Shown in pieces: positions 26,374 through 34,970 of a DNA stretch of 64,000 nucleotides. The notes below the pieces were generated by a model, which saw only the letters and a list, made by a program, of their open reading frames with translations, was not told the DNA's origin and did not search any database. How positions within the stretch are numbered: the first letter of the stretch is position 1; the number at the start of each line of letters is the position of its first letter. Origin of the DNA: Shinella curvata (GTDB lineage Bacteria; Pseudomonadota; Alphaproteobacteria; Rhizobiales; Rhizobiaceae). The position numbers and the translations under genes were made by a program. Location of the stretch: contig NZ_JALJCJ010000004.1 in NCBI RefSeq assembly GCF_022899935.1, positions 248,001-312,000 on the forward strand, written 5' to 3'.

Positions 26374-27423
26374 TCAGGCTGTCCGCGACACGGAAGGGCT
26401 GAAAACCATCAGGCTCAGAATTTCGAACAGAACCTGCGCGCCGGCATGGGCGCTGTTGGTCGTCGCGTCATATTGCGGGGCGACTTCCACCACGTCACCG
26501 CCGACGAGGTTGATACCCTTGAGGCCGCGGATGAGTTCGAGCACTTCTCGGGTGGTGAGGCCGCCGATTTCCGGCGTGCCGGTTCCGGGCGCAAAGCTCG
26601 GGTCGAGGCTGTCGATATCGAAGGAGAGATAGGTCGGGCCGTCGCCGACGATGGCCTTCGCCTTCTCGATGATGGCGGGAATGCCGAGGCCGCTCACGTC
26701 TTCCGCATGGATGACGGTCATGCCGGACTCGTAGGAGAACTCCCAGAGGTATTCAGACGAGCCGCGGATGCCGATCTGGATGGTGCGGGTCGGGTCGAGC
26801 ACGCCATCGAGCACCGCGTTGCGGAACGGGCCGCCATGGTGGAACTTCGTCTGGTCGAACAGGCCGCCGGTGTCGCAATGGGCGTCGATATGGATCATGC
26901 CCACCGGCTGCTTCTTGCCGACGGCCTTCATGATCGGATGGGTGATCGAATGGTCGCCGCCGACGGCAAGCGGGATCACGCCTGCATCAACGATCTGGTT
27001 GAAGCGCTTCTCGATGTCGTCATGGCTGAGTTCGAGGCGATAGCGGCTCTGGAAGGGCACATCGCCGATATCGGCAACGCGCAGGTCGTGAACCGGCGCG
27101 CAGTCGAGAACGTGGTTGTAAGGGCCGATGCGTTCGATCGTGCGCATGGCGCGGGGCCCAAAGCGCGAGCCCGGGCGATTGGTGACGCCGAGATCCATCG
27201 GCACGCCGGTGATGGCGACCTGCAGGTTGCCGAAATCCGGTTCATTGGCATCGACCTGCATATAGGGAGCGGAGAGGAAGGTCGGGACGCCGGCATAGGG
27301 TGCAAGGCGGGTGCCATTCTTGGTGAAGATCTTGTCGGCGACCTTGCGGAAGGCGGGGTCGAACATCTCCCCACCATGGCTCGCGCCGTATTTCGCCTTG
27401 AGTTCGTCCAGCTTGCTGCTCAT
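26374..27423 (-). CDS. agmatinase-family ureohydrolase
   Basis: A 349-residue arginase/agmatinase-fold enzyme. The binuclear metal ligands are visible in GGDHS, DAHCDTGG and SFDIDSLDP. Compared with short agmatinases it has a long N-terminal segment (about 60 residues before GVPMDLGVTNRPGSRFGPR), as in guanidinobutyrase and guanidinopropionase. It would split urea from agmatine, 4-guanidinobutyrate, 3-guanidinopropionate or a related compound. Together with importer C, a nitrilase-fold amidase and the divergent LysR it suggests a guanidino-compound catabolic unit. GAGG precedes the ATG. Confidence 0.85.
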   Translation of the reverse strand: MSSKLDELKAKYGASHGGEMFDPAFRKVADKIFTKNGTRLAPYAGVPTFLSAPYMQVDANEPDFGNLQVAITGVPMDLGVTNRPGSRFGPRAMRTIERIGPYNHVLDCAPVHDLRVADIGDVPFQSRYRLELSHDDIEKRFNQIVDAGVIPLAVGGDHSITHPIMKAVGKKQPVGMIHIDAHCDTGGLFDQTKFHHGGPFRNAVLDGVLDPTRTIQIGIRGSSEYLWEFSYESGMTVIHAEDVSGLGIPAIIEKAKAIVGDGPTYLSFDIDSLDPSFAPGTGTPEIGGLTTREVLELIRGLKGINLVGGDVVEVAPQYDATTNSAHAGAQVLFEILSLMVFSPSVSRTA

Positions 27424-27609
27424 CGTGCCTACCTCATCGCAAATGAAAGATGCGGGCAGACCGGGGGCCGGATCAAAAGCGTTTCGATGTGTTCCCCCGG
27501 GGTCTTTGCCCTCGTTCCGCGTAGTATCGTAACAAAACGGCTAGAAAAGCAATTGACATTGTTATAGCGATTGGCGTGAGAAAAATTCACATATCGGGTC
27601 TTCCCCTTC
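27424..27609. promoter_or_regulatory. divergent promoter region, ureohydrolase / lysR
   Basis: A 186-bp gap between the minus-strand ureohydrolase and plus-strand LysR genes. The stretch 27525-27600 is AT-rich compared with its surroundings. A TTGACA at 27553-27558 on the plus strand and, on the minus strand, TTGCTT (27548-27553) 17 bases before CGATAC (27525-27530) are possible promoter elements. LysR proteins usually bind such gaps. Confidence 0.4.
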
Positions 27610-28626
27610 ATGACTGCGCGCCTTCCGCCGCTCAACCCGCTCCGTGCCTTCGAGGCGACCGCCCGCCGCGGCGCCGTGTCGGCCGCCGCACGGGAATTGA
27701 ACGTGACGCACGGGGCCGTCAGCCATCAGATCAAGGCGCTCGAAGAGTCGCTCGGAACGCCTCTCTTTGAACGTGGCGGCAAGCGCTTGAAGCTGACGCC
27801 GCAGGGTGCTCTGCTGTTGCCCGCCGTCACCAATGCCTTCGGCGAGATAGCGGCGGCGACCGCCCTGATGAAGCAACCGGAGACGAGTGGCGATCTCACC
27901 ATTACCTGTGTGCCGGCCCTGCTTTCGCTCTGGCTCATTCCGCGCCTCAACACCTTCACCGACCAGTTCCCCGGCGTGCGCGTCACGTTGATCGCGTCGA
28001 ACGACCCGGAAAACCTGCGTTCGCTCGATACGGATGTCAGCGTGCTCTATGGCGATGGCAACTGGCCGGATTACTGGACGCGGCTTTGGTCTCGACTGGA
28101 ACTCTTTCCTGTCGCCAGCCCGACCCTGCTCAACAATCGACCGTTGCGGTCTCTGCGTGACCTTTCCGACCATACGCTCTTTCATGGCGACGATGGCCGC
28201 GAGTGGAGTACCTGGCTCTCGGCCGCAGATGCGATCGACATCGTGCGCGGCCGGCAGCATTTCATGAGCGATGCCCGTCTTTCCACCGAGGCCGCCCTGC
28301 ATGGGCAGGGAATTGCGCTTGGTGACACGATTACCGCCGGCCATCTCATCGCGCGCGGCGAACTGGTTGTGCCTTTCGATCTGACTGTGCCGGCCAATGA
28401 CGCCTTTTATGTCGCCTGCCGGCAGTCCATGCGGCAGGCACCTATCGTCAAGGTTTTCATCGACTGGCTGTTCGCCTCGCTCGAAGAAAGCCTGCCCGAG
28501 CCGCAGACCTCCGCCCGTATGCTGCTGCGCGGTCGCGGTACGCGGACGGCCGAGCCCTTTCGCCCGATCCCGGCTCCGGTCAAGCGCCGGACCGTATCCA
28601 CCCCCCAGCGCAAGACCCGCGCCTGA
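27610..28626 (+). CDS. LysR-family regulator (GcvA-like)
   Basis: A 338-residue LTTR. Residues about 5-65 are the winged HTH (LNPLRAFEATARRGAVSAAA, then ELNVTHGAVSHQIKALEESL) in the GcvA style; about 95-295 is the periplasmic-binding-like effector domain. A basic tail of about 35 residues after it (RTAEPFRPIPAPVKRRTVST) is longer than usual. It is divergent from the ureohydrolase operon and upstream of an aminotransferase, so it may control both. No clear Shine-Dalgarno precedes the ATG. Confidence 0.87.
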   Translation: MTARLPPLNPLRAFEATARRGAVSAAARELNVTHGAVSHQIKALEESLGTPLFERGGKRLKLTPQGALLLPAVTNAFGEIAAATALMKQPETSGDLTITCVPALLSLWLIPRLNTFTDQFPGVRVTLIASNDPENLRSLDTDVSVLYGDGNWPDYWTRLWSRLELFPVASPTLLNNRPLRSLRDLSDHTLFHGDDGREWSTWLSAADAIDIVRGRQHFMSDARLSTEAALHGQGIALGDTITAGHLIARGELVVPFDLTVPANDAFYVACRQSMRQAPIVKVFIDWLFASLEESLPEPQTSARMLLRGRGTRTAEPFRPIPAPVKRRTVSTPQRKTRA

Positions 28627-28644
28627 TTTCTGACGGAACTGACC

Positions 28645-29817
28645 ATGTCTCGTTTCAACCCGCTCGTCGAAACCCTTGCCGCCCCGCCGATCCCGCATGT
28701 CTTCGCCTGGGGCGATGCCTATGACGGCCGCAACGGCCCGATGATCGATTTTTCGCAGGCCGTTCCCGGCTATCCGCCACATCCCGACATGCTGCGCCTT
28801 CTTGGCGAATATGCCGCTTCGCGCGCCTATACCGGCTACGGTCCAATCGAGGGTGAGGATAGCCTGCGCAAGGCCTATGCGGCGCATCTTTCCGAAACCT
28901 ACGGCCTGCCGCTCGCCGCTGGCAATGTCCATGTCACGGCTGGCTGCAACCAGGCCTTCATCTGTGCCGCCATGGCCATTGCCGGCGCTGGCGATGCCGT
29001 CTTGATGACGGATCCCTATTATTTCAACCAGGAGACCACGCTCTCGATGCTCGGCATCAAGACGCGTTTTGCCGCCTGCGATGCCGCAAACGGTTTCCTG
29101 CCCGACGTCGCGACAATTGCCGCGGCGATCACGCCGGATGTGCGGGCGCTGGCGCTCGTCTCGCCGAACAATCCGACTGGCGCCGTCTATCCTGCGGCAT
29201 TGCTCTCTGAGATCTACGACCTCTGCGCAGCGCGCGGCATCTGGCTGATCCTCGACGAAACCTATCGTGATTTTCGGCCGGTCGGTGCGGGCCGTCCGCA
29301 TGATCTGTTTGGCCGGGCGGGCTGGGAGAATACGCTGATCAGCCTCTACAGCTTCTCGAAGTCCTTCTGCATTCCAGGCCATCGCCTCGGCGCCATCACG
29401 GCGGGTGCGGACGTGATCGAGCAGGTGGCAAAGATCATGGATAATCTGCAGATCTGCCCGCCGCGTTCGGCGCAGGCGGCGGTCGCCACCGCATTGCCGC
29501 TTCTGGCCGATTGGCGCGACGGGAACCGGTTGGAGATCGCGCGCCGCGTCGAGGCACTGCTGTCCACCATGGCTGGCGCGCCGGCCTGGAAGGTCGGTGC
29601 CGTCGGCGCCTACTTCGCCTTCATCGGCCATCCTTTCGAGGGCGTTCCGTCGGCCCGCGTTGCAGAAAAACTTGCCAAGGAAGCCGGAATCCTCTGCCTT
29701 CCCGGAAGCTATTTCGGTGCCGGCCAGGAGGGCTACCTGCGCTTCGCCTTTGCCAATGCCGACACGCAGACGATCGGGTTGCTGAGGGAGCGCCTCAATC
29801 GATTCGCAATGGATTGA
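28645..29817 (+). CDS. class I/II PLP aminotransferase
   Basis: A 390-residue fold-type I aminotransferase. Recognisable segments: YTGYGPIEGEDSLRKAYAAH, VSPNNPTGAVYP, LDETYRDF (aspartate to the PLP nitrogen) and SLYSFSKSFCIPGHRLG with the Schiff-base lysine in FSKSF. It starts 18 bases after the LysR gene, so they are likely cotranscribed. In context it could transaminate an amino acid produced by the guanidino or polyamine pathway. Specificity is not evident. Confidence 0.82.
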   Translation: MSRFNPLVETLAAPPIPHVFAWGDAYDGRNGPMIDFSQAVPGYPPHPDMLRLLGEYAASRAYTGYGPIEGEDSLRKAYAAHLSETYGLPLAAGNVHVTAGCNQAFICAAMAIAGAGDAVLMTDPYYFNQETTLSMLGIKTRFAACDAANGFLPDVATIAAAITPDVRALALVSPNNPTGAVYPAALLSEIYDLCAARGIWLILDETYRDFRPVGAGRPHDLFGRAGWENTLISLYSFSKSFCIPGHRLGAITAGADVIEQVAKIMDNLQICPPRSAQAAVATALPLLADWRDGNRLEIARRVEALLSTMAGAPAWKVGAVGAYFAFIGHPFEGVPSARVAEKLAKEAGILCLPGSYFGAGQEGYLRFAFANADTQTIGLLRERLNRFAMD

Positions 29818-29996
29818 TCGCGGGTACTCCCCTTTTGGTCGAGTTAGGACGGCCTGAAATATACTCGGAGCGTTACGCTGGGCTTGCAAATTCGCAAAAT
29901 CGTTCCTCACGCCTTGATTGCGTTGGAAAAGCCTGCAATCGCGTATGAAGTGCCTTGCGCCGACCGCGCGGGCTTCTATGGTCATACACAGGCCGC

Positions 29997-30016
29997 ATGC
30001 CGGATTTCTCCGGCAT
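29997..30016. promoter_or_regulatory. 8-bp palindrome in front of marR-type gene
   Basis: ATGCCGGA (29997-30004) and TCCGGCAT (30009-30016) are a perfect inverted repeat with a TTTC spacer, ending 20 bases before the GTG start at 30037. It could be the MarR operator or a 5-prime-UTR hairpin. The rest of the 219-bp gap (29818-30036) shows nothing I can name. Confidence 0.45.
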
Positions 30017-30036
30017 AGGGGAAAGGTGGCCAAGTC

Positions 30037-30504
30037 GTGGAAAAGATAAGCGAAACTTACAATGCCACTTCACCCGAGGCGCTGGCTGCCTCCACGGTCT
30101 CCCAGAGCGTGGTGCATCAACTCCGCCGGGCACACGGCCGGTTCATGCACCGGTTCCTTCACCATTTTTCAGCGGTGAACCTGCGTCCTGCGGAATACAG
30201 CGCGCTGGCGCTGATTGCGGAGAATCCCGGGCGCAAACAATCTGAAATTGCGGCCACCCTTGGGATTCAGCGGGCCAATTTCGTGTCGCTTATGAACGAT
30301 CTCGAAGGGCGATGTCTGACGGAGCGGCGCAGTGTTCCGAACGACCGCCGCTCCCACGCGCTTTATCTGACGGCGTCAGGCCAAAACCTCCTCAGTGACG
30401 CGCGGCGGGCCGAGGCTGATTTCGAGGCCGAATGCCTGGAGCGATTGGGAGGGACACCGGCCCGCGAGCAGTTTCTGGCACTTCTCGCTCGTCTTTTCGG
30501 TTGA
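30037..30504 (+). CDS. MarR-family regulator
   Basis: A 155-residue winged-helix protein with the MarR core: LRPAEYSALALIAENPGRKQ, then SEIAATLGIQRANFVSLMND (recognition helix) and the wing RRSVPNDRRSHALYLTASGQ. The start is GTG at 30037 with AAAGGTGG upstream. It precedes the copper module but the CueR-type promoter at 30527 separates them. Its target may be itself or a remote gene. Confidence 0.83.
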   Translation: MEKISETYNATSPEALAASTVSQSVVHQLRRAHGRFMHRFLHHFSAVNLRPAEYSALALIAENPGRKQSEIAATLGIQRANFVSLMNDLEGRCLTERRSVPNDRRSHALYLTASGQNLLSDARRAEADFEAECLERLGGTPAREQFLALLARLFG

Positions 30505-30526
30505 GCGAGATCCTTGCCGTCGGGGC

Positions 30527-30557
30527 TTGACCTTGCCATGGGGGAAGGCTTCAGCAT
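30527..30557 (+). promoter_or_regulatory. CueR-type promoter of copZ
   Basis: A -35 TTGACC (30527-30532) and -10-like CAGCAT (30552-30557) are separated by 19 bases, the overlong spacer typical of MerR-activated promoters. The spacer holds ACCTT...AAGGC; the two halves are 10 bases apart, one less than the 11 in classic CueR boxes and in the copA box downstream. Confidence 0.65.
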
Positions 30558-30582
30558 GTCCGGGCAAATCAGGAGACTGCCC

Positions 30583-30792
30583 ATGAGCACCACGCTTTCC
30601 TTCACCGTATCGGACATGACCTGCGGCCACTGCGCCAAGACCATTACCGGCGCCGTGCTTGGCGCATACCCGGCTGCGAAGGTGGAAATCGACCTTTCCG
30701 CCAAGCGCGTCTCGATCGACAACGCCGGTGACCGCGCCGCCGTCGCCTCCGTTATCGAAGCGGAAGGTTATACACCTGTCGCTGTGGACTGA
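30583..30792 (+). CDS. copZ: CopZ-like copper chaperone (HMA domain)
   Basis: A 69-residue single heavy-metal-associated domain protein with the metal motif MTCGHC near residue 12 and the ferredoxin-like beta-alpha-beta-beta-alpha-beta pattern. It would carry Cu(I) to the P-type ATPase encoded next. The ATG at 30583 follows AGGAG; longer upstream frames would begin before the predicted transcript start. A separate CueR-type promoter lies both before and after it. Confidence 0.85.
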   Translation: MSTTLSFTVSDMTCGHCAKTITGAVLGAYPAAKVEIDLSAKRVSIDNAGDRAAVASVIEAEGYTPVAVD

Positions 30793-30807
30793 AGGACAAA
30801 AGGCCGC

Positions 30808-30838
30808 TTGACCTTGACATGGTGGGAAGGTGCACGAT
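30808..30838 (+). promoter_or_regulatory. CueR-type promoter of copA
   Basis: TTGACC (30808-30813), 19-base spacer, CACGAT (30833-30838). Inside the spacer ACCTT (811-815) and AAGGT (827-831) form the canonical CueR dyad with an 11-base centre. This lies 28 bases before the copA ATG and matches the architecture of known copper-efflux promoters. Confidence 0.75.
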
Positions 30839-30866
30839 CTATCCAAACAGGATGAAAGGTGCCCCC

Positions 30867-33356
30867 ATGCTCACCACCGTGCCGCCGCAAGCTCGGCAAA
30901 CGATCAAGCTTTCCATCTCCGACATGACCTGTGCGTCCTGCGTGCGCCGGGTCGAAAAGGCGATTGAGGCGGTGCCGGGGGTATCCGGCGCTGCCGTCAA
31001 CCTCGCGACGGAGAAGGCCGATGTGACTTTCGCGGCCGCGCCAGATGCTGTTGCCGTGGCCGAGGCGGTGCGCAAGGCGGGTTACGGTGTTGCGGAAGAG
31101 GTGCTCGAATTTCCTGTCGAAGGGATGACCTGCGCTTCTTGCATCGGCCGTGTCGAGAAGGCCTTGAAGGCTATTCCGGGCGTGACGGATGCGGCCGCAA
31201 ACCTCGCGCAGGAGCGCGCCCGGGTCCGTTTCTTTCGAGGCGCCGCCTCCTTTGACGACTTTGCCGCGGCGGTCGAACGGGCCGGTTACAAGGCGATTCG
31301 CGAAACGGAGGTAGCACCCGTCGAGGAGGATCGTCGGGCTGCGGAGGTCAAAAAACTGCGCCGTGATCTCACGATCGCGGCGGTCCTGACGGCACCGCTC
31401 TTCGTGATGGAGATGGGGGCGCATGCTTTCCCGTCGTTTGGCCACTTCATCCATGAAATGCTTGGGATACAGACGAGCCGCATCATCCAGTTCCTTCTGG
31501 CGACGCTGGTTCTCGCCGGGCCGGGCTTGCGTTTTTTCCGCAAGGGTATCCCGAGCCTGCTGCGCCTTGCACCCGACATGAACTCGCTTGTTGTTATCGG
31601 CACGTTTGCTGCCTGGAGCTTTTCGACGGTCGCCACCTTCGCGCCGGAACTGTTGCCGGGCGGTACTGCGAATGTCTATTTCGAGGCTGCGGCCGTCATC
31701 GTCACGCTTATCCTTGCCGGCCGCTTCCTCGAGGCCCGCGCCAAGGGGCGCACCGGGGAAGCAATCCGGCACCTGGCGGGGTTGCGCGCGAAATCCGCGC
31801 GTGTCCTGCGCGAGGGCAAGGTGGAAGACGTTCCGCTGGAAAGCGTCGCTCCCGGCGATATGGTGCTGGTACGGCCAGGTGAGAAGGTTCCCGTCGATGG
31901 TGAGGTGACGGACGGCAGTTCCTATGTCGACGAATCGATGATCACGGGTGAACCCATGCCCGTTGCGCGTGCGGCTGGGGACATGGTCACCGGCGGTACG
32001 GTCAACACGACGGGTTCTCTGACCTTCCGCGCCACCCGCGTCGGGGCCGACACGGTGTTGTCCCAGATCATCCGCATGGTTGAGGACGCCCAGGCGGCGA
32101 AGCTGCCGATACAGGCGCTGGTCGACCGCGTCACACAATGGTTCGTGCCTGCCGTAATGGGGGCTGCACTCCTCACCTTCGGCATCTGGCTCGCCTTTGG
32201 GCCGAGCCCGGTTCTGGCCCATGCCCTGGTCAACGCCGTCGCCGTGCTCATCATCGCCTGCCCCTGTGCCATGGGTCTCGCGACGCCGACATCCATCATT
32301 ACGGGCACGGGCCGGGCGGCCGAACTCGGTGTGCTCTTCCGGCAGGGCACAGCGTTGCAGACGCTGGAGCGAACCGACATCGTTGCCGTCGACAAGACCG
32401 GAACGCTGACCCTGGGCCACCCCACCCTGACGGAGATCGTGCCGGCAGAAGGGTTTTCGCGCCATGAGGTTCTGTCCCTCGTCGCCGCCGCCGAGGTGCA
32501 TTCCGAACACCCAATCGCCATGGCCATCCATGAGGCCGCAGTCACGGAGGGGATGGATGTTCCCCCTGCCGGCGATTTCACGGCCGTTTCCGGCCAAGGC
32601 ATTTCGGCGGTTGTTAGCGGCCGCAGGGTCGCGGTCGGCTCCGTCGGCTTCCTGCGATCAATCGGCCTCGATGTCGCGGTGTTTGCCGATGACGCCGATC
32701 GGTTGGCCGCTGAAGGCGCCTCGCCGCTCTACGCGGCTATCGATAGCAGGCTGGCCGCCCTCTTTGCCGTGACGGATCCGGTCAAACCGACGACGAAGGA
32801 TGCGGTTGCCGCGCTGAAGGCACTTGGTCTCGAGGTCGCGATGATCACGGGCGACAACCGCCGCACCGCCGAGGCTGTCGCAGCCACGCTCGGTATCGAC
32901 CGGGTCATGGCGGAGGTGCTGCCGGACGGCAAGGTCGCGGCCGTGAAGGCGCTGTCTGCCGGCGGGGCGAAGAAAGTCGCCTTCGTCGGTGACGGCATCA
33001 ACGATGCGCCAGCGCTGGCCGCGGCCGATACGGGCATCGCCATCGGCACAGGCACGGATGTCGCCATCGAAAGCGCGGATGTGGTGCTCATGGCCGGCGA
33101 CATGCGGGGTGTGGCCATCGGGATCGCCCTGTCCCGGGCGACCATGCGCAACATCCGGCAGAACCTGTTCTGGGCCTTCGGCTATAATGCCGCGTTGATC
33201 CCCGTCGCCGCCGGGCTCCTTTATCCGGCGTTCGGCATCCAGCTTTCGCCGGCCCTTGCGGCGGGCGCCATGGCGCTTTCCAGCGTCTTTGTCATCTCGA
33301 ATGCGTTGCGCCTCAAGCGCTTCCAGTTGCCGTTCCAGAAAGGAGGCCGGGCATGA
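30867..33356 (+). CDS. copA: Cu(I)-exporting P1B-type ATPase
   Basis: An 829-residue copper ATPase. Two N-terminal HMA domains carry MTCASC (C22 and C25 in the first; a second about 65 residues later). The transmembrane metal site C465-P-C467 ([14 protein letters not shown]), TGE actuator loop (MITGEPMPV), phosphorylation D509-KTGT, SEHP and [10 protein letters not shown] are all present; about eight membrane helices. It exports Cu(I) from the cytoplasm (called ActP in rhizobia). The ATG at 30867 has GAAAGG upstream; an ATG at 30852 would add five residues. Its stop overlaps the cueR start. Confidence 0.93.
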   Translation: MLTTVPPQARQTIKLSISDMTCASCVRRVEKAIEAVPGVSGAAVNLATEKADVTFAAAPDAVAVAEAVRKAGYGVAEEVLEFPVEGMTCASCIGRVEKALKAIPGVTDAAANLAQERARVRFFRGAASFDDFAAAVERAGYKAIRETEVAPVEEDRRAAEVKKLRRDLTIAAVLTAPLFVMEMGAHAFPSFGHFIHEMLGIQTSRIIQFLLATLVLAGPGLRFFRKGIPSLLRLAPDMNSLVVIGTFAAWSFSTVATFAPELLPGGTANVYFEAAAVIVTLILAGRFLEARAKGRTGEAIRHLAGLRAKSARVLREGKVEDVPLESVAPGDMVLVRPGEKVPVDGEVTDGSSYVDESMITGEPMPVARAAGDMVTGGTVNTTGSLTFRATRVGADTVLSQIIRMVEDAQAAKLPIQALVDRVTQWFVPAVMGAALLTFGIWLAFGPSPVLAHALVNAVAVLIIACPCAMGLATPTSIITGTGRAAELGVLFRQGTALQTLERTDIVAVDKTGTLTLGHPTLTEIVPAEGFSRHEVLSLVAAAEVHSEHPIAMAIHEAAVTEGMDVPPAGDFTAVSGQGISAVVSGRRVAVGSVGFLRSIGLDVAVFADDADRLAAEGASPLYAAIDSRLAALFAVTDPVKPTTKDAVAALKALGLEVAMITGDNRRTAEAVAATLGIDRVMAEVLPDGKVAAVKALSAGGAKKVAFVGDGINDAPALAAADTGIAIGTGTDVAIESADVVLMAGDMRGVAIGIALSRATMRNIRQNLFWAFGYNAALIPVAAGLLYPAFGIQLSPALAAGAMALSSVFVISNALRLKRFQLPFQKGGRA

Positions 33357-33763
33357 ATATCGGCGAAGCAGCAAACGCAACGGGCGTCACCGCCAAGATG
33401 ATCCGTCACTACGAGCAGATCGGCCTTATCCGCGAGGCCGGCCGCACCGGGGCGGGCTATCGCACCTATGGTCCGAAGGATCTCTCGACGCTGTCCTTCA
33501 TCCGCCGATCGCGGGATCTCGGCTTCTCCATCGTCCAGATCCGCGACCTTCTGGCGCTCTGGCAGGACCGGGCACGCGCCTCGGGCGACGTCAAGCGTAT
33601 CGCCAGCGCCCATATCGATGAAATGAAGGAGAAGATGCGCCTACTGCAGGAGATGGTGCACACGCTGGAGCACCTTTCCGCTCACTGCCACGGTGACGAC
33701 CGGCCGGATTGCCCGATCATAGAGCAACTGGCAGCTGGCAAGGCCGAGGGCAGTTGCTGCTAG
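33353..33763 (+). CDS. cueR: MerR-family copper efflux regulator (CueR/HmrR)
   Basis: A 136-residue MerR protein: N-terminal HTH ([20 protein letters not shown]), dimerisation helix and the copper loop with C112 and C120 (CHGDDRPDC), at the same positions as the Cu(I) ligands of E. coli CueR, plus a Cys-Cys tail. It starts within the last four bases of copA, so it is cotranscribed and should activate the two promoters at 30527 and 30808 when Cu(I) rises. Confidence 0.92.
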   Translation: MNIGEAANATGVTAKMIRHYEQIGLIREAGRTGAGYRTYGPKDLSTLSFIRRSRDLGFSIVQIRDLLALWQDRARASGDVKRIASAHIDEMKEKMRLLQEMVHTLEHLSAHCHGDDRPDCPIIEQLAAGKAEGSCC

Positions 33764-33813
33764 AACATCCCCGCAAGATTGCGAAGCGGTTTTGCGGCCG
33801 GAAACGCTCGGGA

Positions 33814-34206
33814 TCAGGCGCTAGCAGAAAGATGCTCGTGCACCGCGAGCCAGCGACCTGCGGTATTTCGCGCAAAGACGATGGTTTCGCGCTCGTTGTT
33901 CTTCACCGTCTCGCCGCCGACGGAAACGTCTGTCTCGACGGAATGAGTGAAGATTGCGACATCGCCCACAAGCTGAACCTTGCGATCCGTCGAGCGGCAG
34001 GCCAGCACGCGGAAACCGTCCTGTTCCTCCCAAAGCGCCCACACCGCTTCATAGGCCGCACGGTCATTCAGCGTGTGATCGAGATTGTGGAAGAGAAAGG
34101 TCGCCTCCGGCGCGAAAGCTGCGAAGTAGGCATTGCGATCATGCCGGGAGAAGGCGCCTACCAATGCATCGGCGGCGGCAAGGACGGTGGATTCCATATC
34201 AGTCAT
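33814..34206 (-). CDS. NTF2-like (SnoaL/DUF4440-type) protein
   Basis: A 130-residue alpha+beta-cone protein: helix (LVGAFSRHDRNAYFAAFAPE), then ATFLFHNLD and a C-terminal sheet (TVKNNERETIVFARNTAGR, LAVHEHLS). NTF2-like folds include isomerases, dehydratases and steroid-binding proteins; no function can be assigned. It follows the TetR gene by seven bases on the same strand and is probably cotranscribed with it. Confidence 0.7.
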   Translation of the reverse strand: MTDMESTVLAAADALVGAFSRHDRNAYFAAFAPEATFLFHNLDHTLNDRAAYEAVWALWEEQDGFRVLACRSTDRKVQLVGDVAIFTHSVETDVSVGGETVKNNERETIVFARNTAGRWLAVHEHLSASA

Positions 34207-34213
34207 GCGGGCC

Positions 34214-34840
34214 TCAAACGATCTTGACGGTGCTGATGAGTGCGGCGATGGGCTCGTGCTGCGCGTTGACGCGGGCCTTCAGGTCCTCGAGCGGCATGGC
34301 GTCCACCCGGCAGAATTCCGTGAACATCGCATTGAGGTTGTTGAAGAACACTTCTCCCATGGCCTGCGTGTCGATGCTGGCATGCACCACGCCACGGGTC
34401 TGCAGCGTTTGTACGAGTTGCACGACCTGTGCGCAGAGCTGACTGTCGAGTTCCGTATAGCGGCGGGAGAGCGGCGTTTCCGGCTGCTGGATGGAGATGG
34501 CCATAGCCGTGCGCCACATTTCCTTGGAGAGGTAGAACAGCGAGTGGTCGTAATATTGCTCGATCAGCGTGCGCAGCGCCTCGGCGACGTTGAGAGGCGG
34601 GTTGGCGACGATGCGGGTACCTGCTTCCAGCACTTCCGTCACTTCCATGGCGACAGTCGCTACAAGGATATCCCCCTTGTTCTGATAGTAGTTGTAGAGC
34701 GTTCCGACGGAGACTTCCGCCATTTCGGCGATATCCTCGATGCGAGCGCTGTCATAGCCCTGCTCGCGAAACAGCGTTGTCGCGGATTCGAGAATGCGGC
34801 GGGTCTTGTCCGCCTTCTGTTTTGCGCGCAATCCGGCCAT
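34214..34840 (-). CDS. TetR-family regulator
   Basis: A 208-residue TetR protein. The N-terminal HTH is DIAEMAEVSVGTLYNYYQNK (about residues 32-51), preceded by basic RAKQKADKTRR; the rest is helical ligand domain. GGAGG sits seven bases before the ATG at 34840. It is divergent from importer D; a dyad lies inside a plausible promoter in the gap (34875-34903), so it should repress that operon. Confidence 0.88.
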   Translation of the reverse strand: MAGLRAKQKADKTRRILESATTLFREQGYDSARIEDIAEMAEVSVGTLYNYYQNKGDILVATVAMEVTEVLEAGTRIVANPPLNVAEALRTLIEQYYDHSLFYLSKEMWRTAMAISIQQPETPLSRRYTELDSQLCAQVVQLVQTLQTRGVVHASIDTQAMGEVFFNNLNAMFTEFCRVDAMPLEDLKARVNAQHEPIAALISTVKIV

Positions 34841-34874
34841 CAGAACCTCCGTTGGAATCTCCTCAAAAATGAGA

Positions 34875-34903
34875 TTGACTTAAAAAATGAACTCGTTCAA
34901 TCT
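34875..34903 (+). promoter_or_regulatory. promoter with embedded TetR operator, importer D
   Basis: TTGACT (34875-34880) and CAATCT (34898-34903) are 17 bases apart. Within the spacer and -10, TGAAC-TC-GTTCA (34888-34899) is a dyad, and an outer GATTGA/TCAATC pair (34873-34878 / 34897-34902) brackets it. A repressor here would block RNA polymerase directly. Confidence 0.6.
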
Positions 34904-34970
34904 TTTTCTCAAGGCGTCGTGATGAACGCCATTCGCCAAGGCCAAAAGCCTTCACTCAGAGGGAACGAAA

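Noticed and set aside
26374-27423. Guanidine hydrolase (GdmH) identity for the ureohydrolase
   Set aside because: The long N-terminal segment allows it, but there are no adjacent nickel-insertion genes or guanidine riboswitch-like leader, so I leave the substrate open.
27562-30033. 823-codon open frame on the minus strand
   Set aside because: It lies opposite the LysR and aminotransferase genes, which have clear domains and motifs; no recognisable protein features on the minus strand.
33761-33813. Third copy of the CAGCGGTTTTGCG repeat after cueR
   Set aside because: GCGGTTTTGCGGCCGGAAA at 33786 is similar but the rest has decayed, so I mention it only as a possible remnant.
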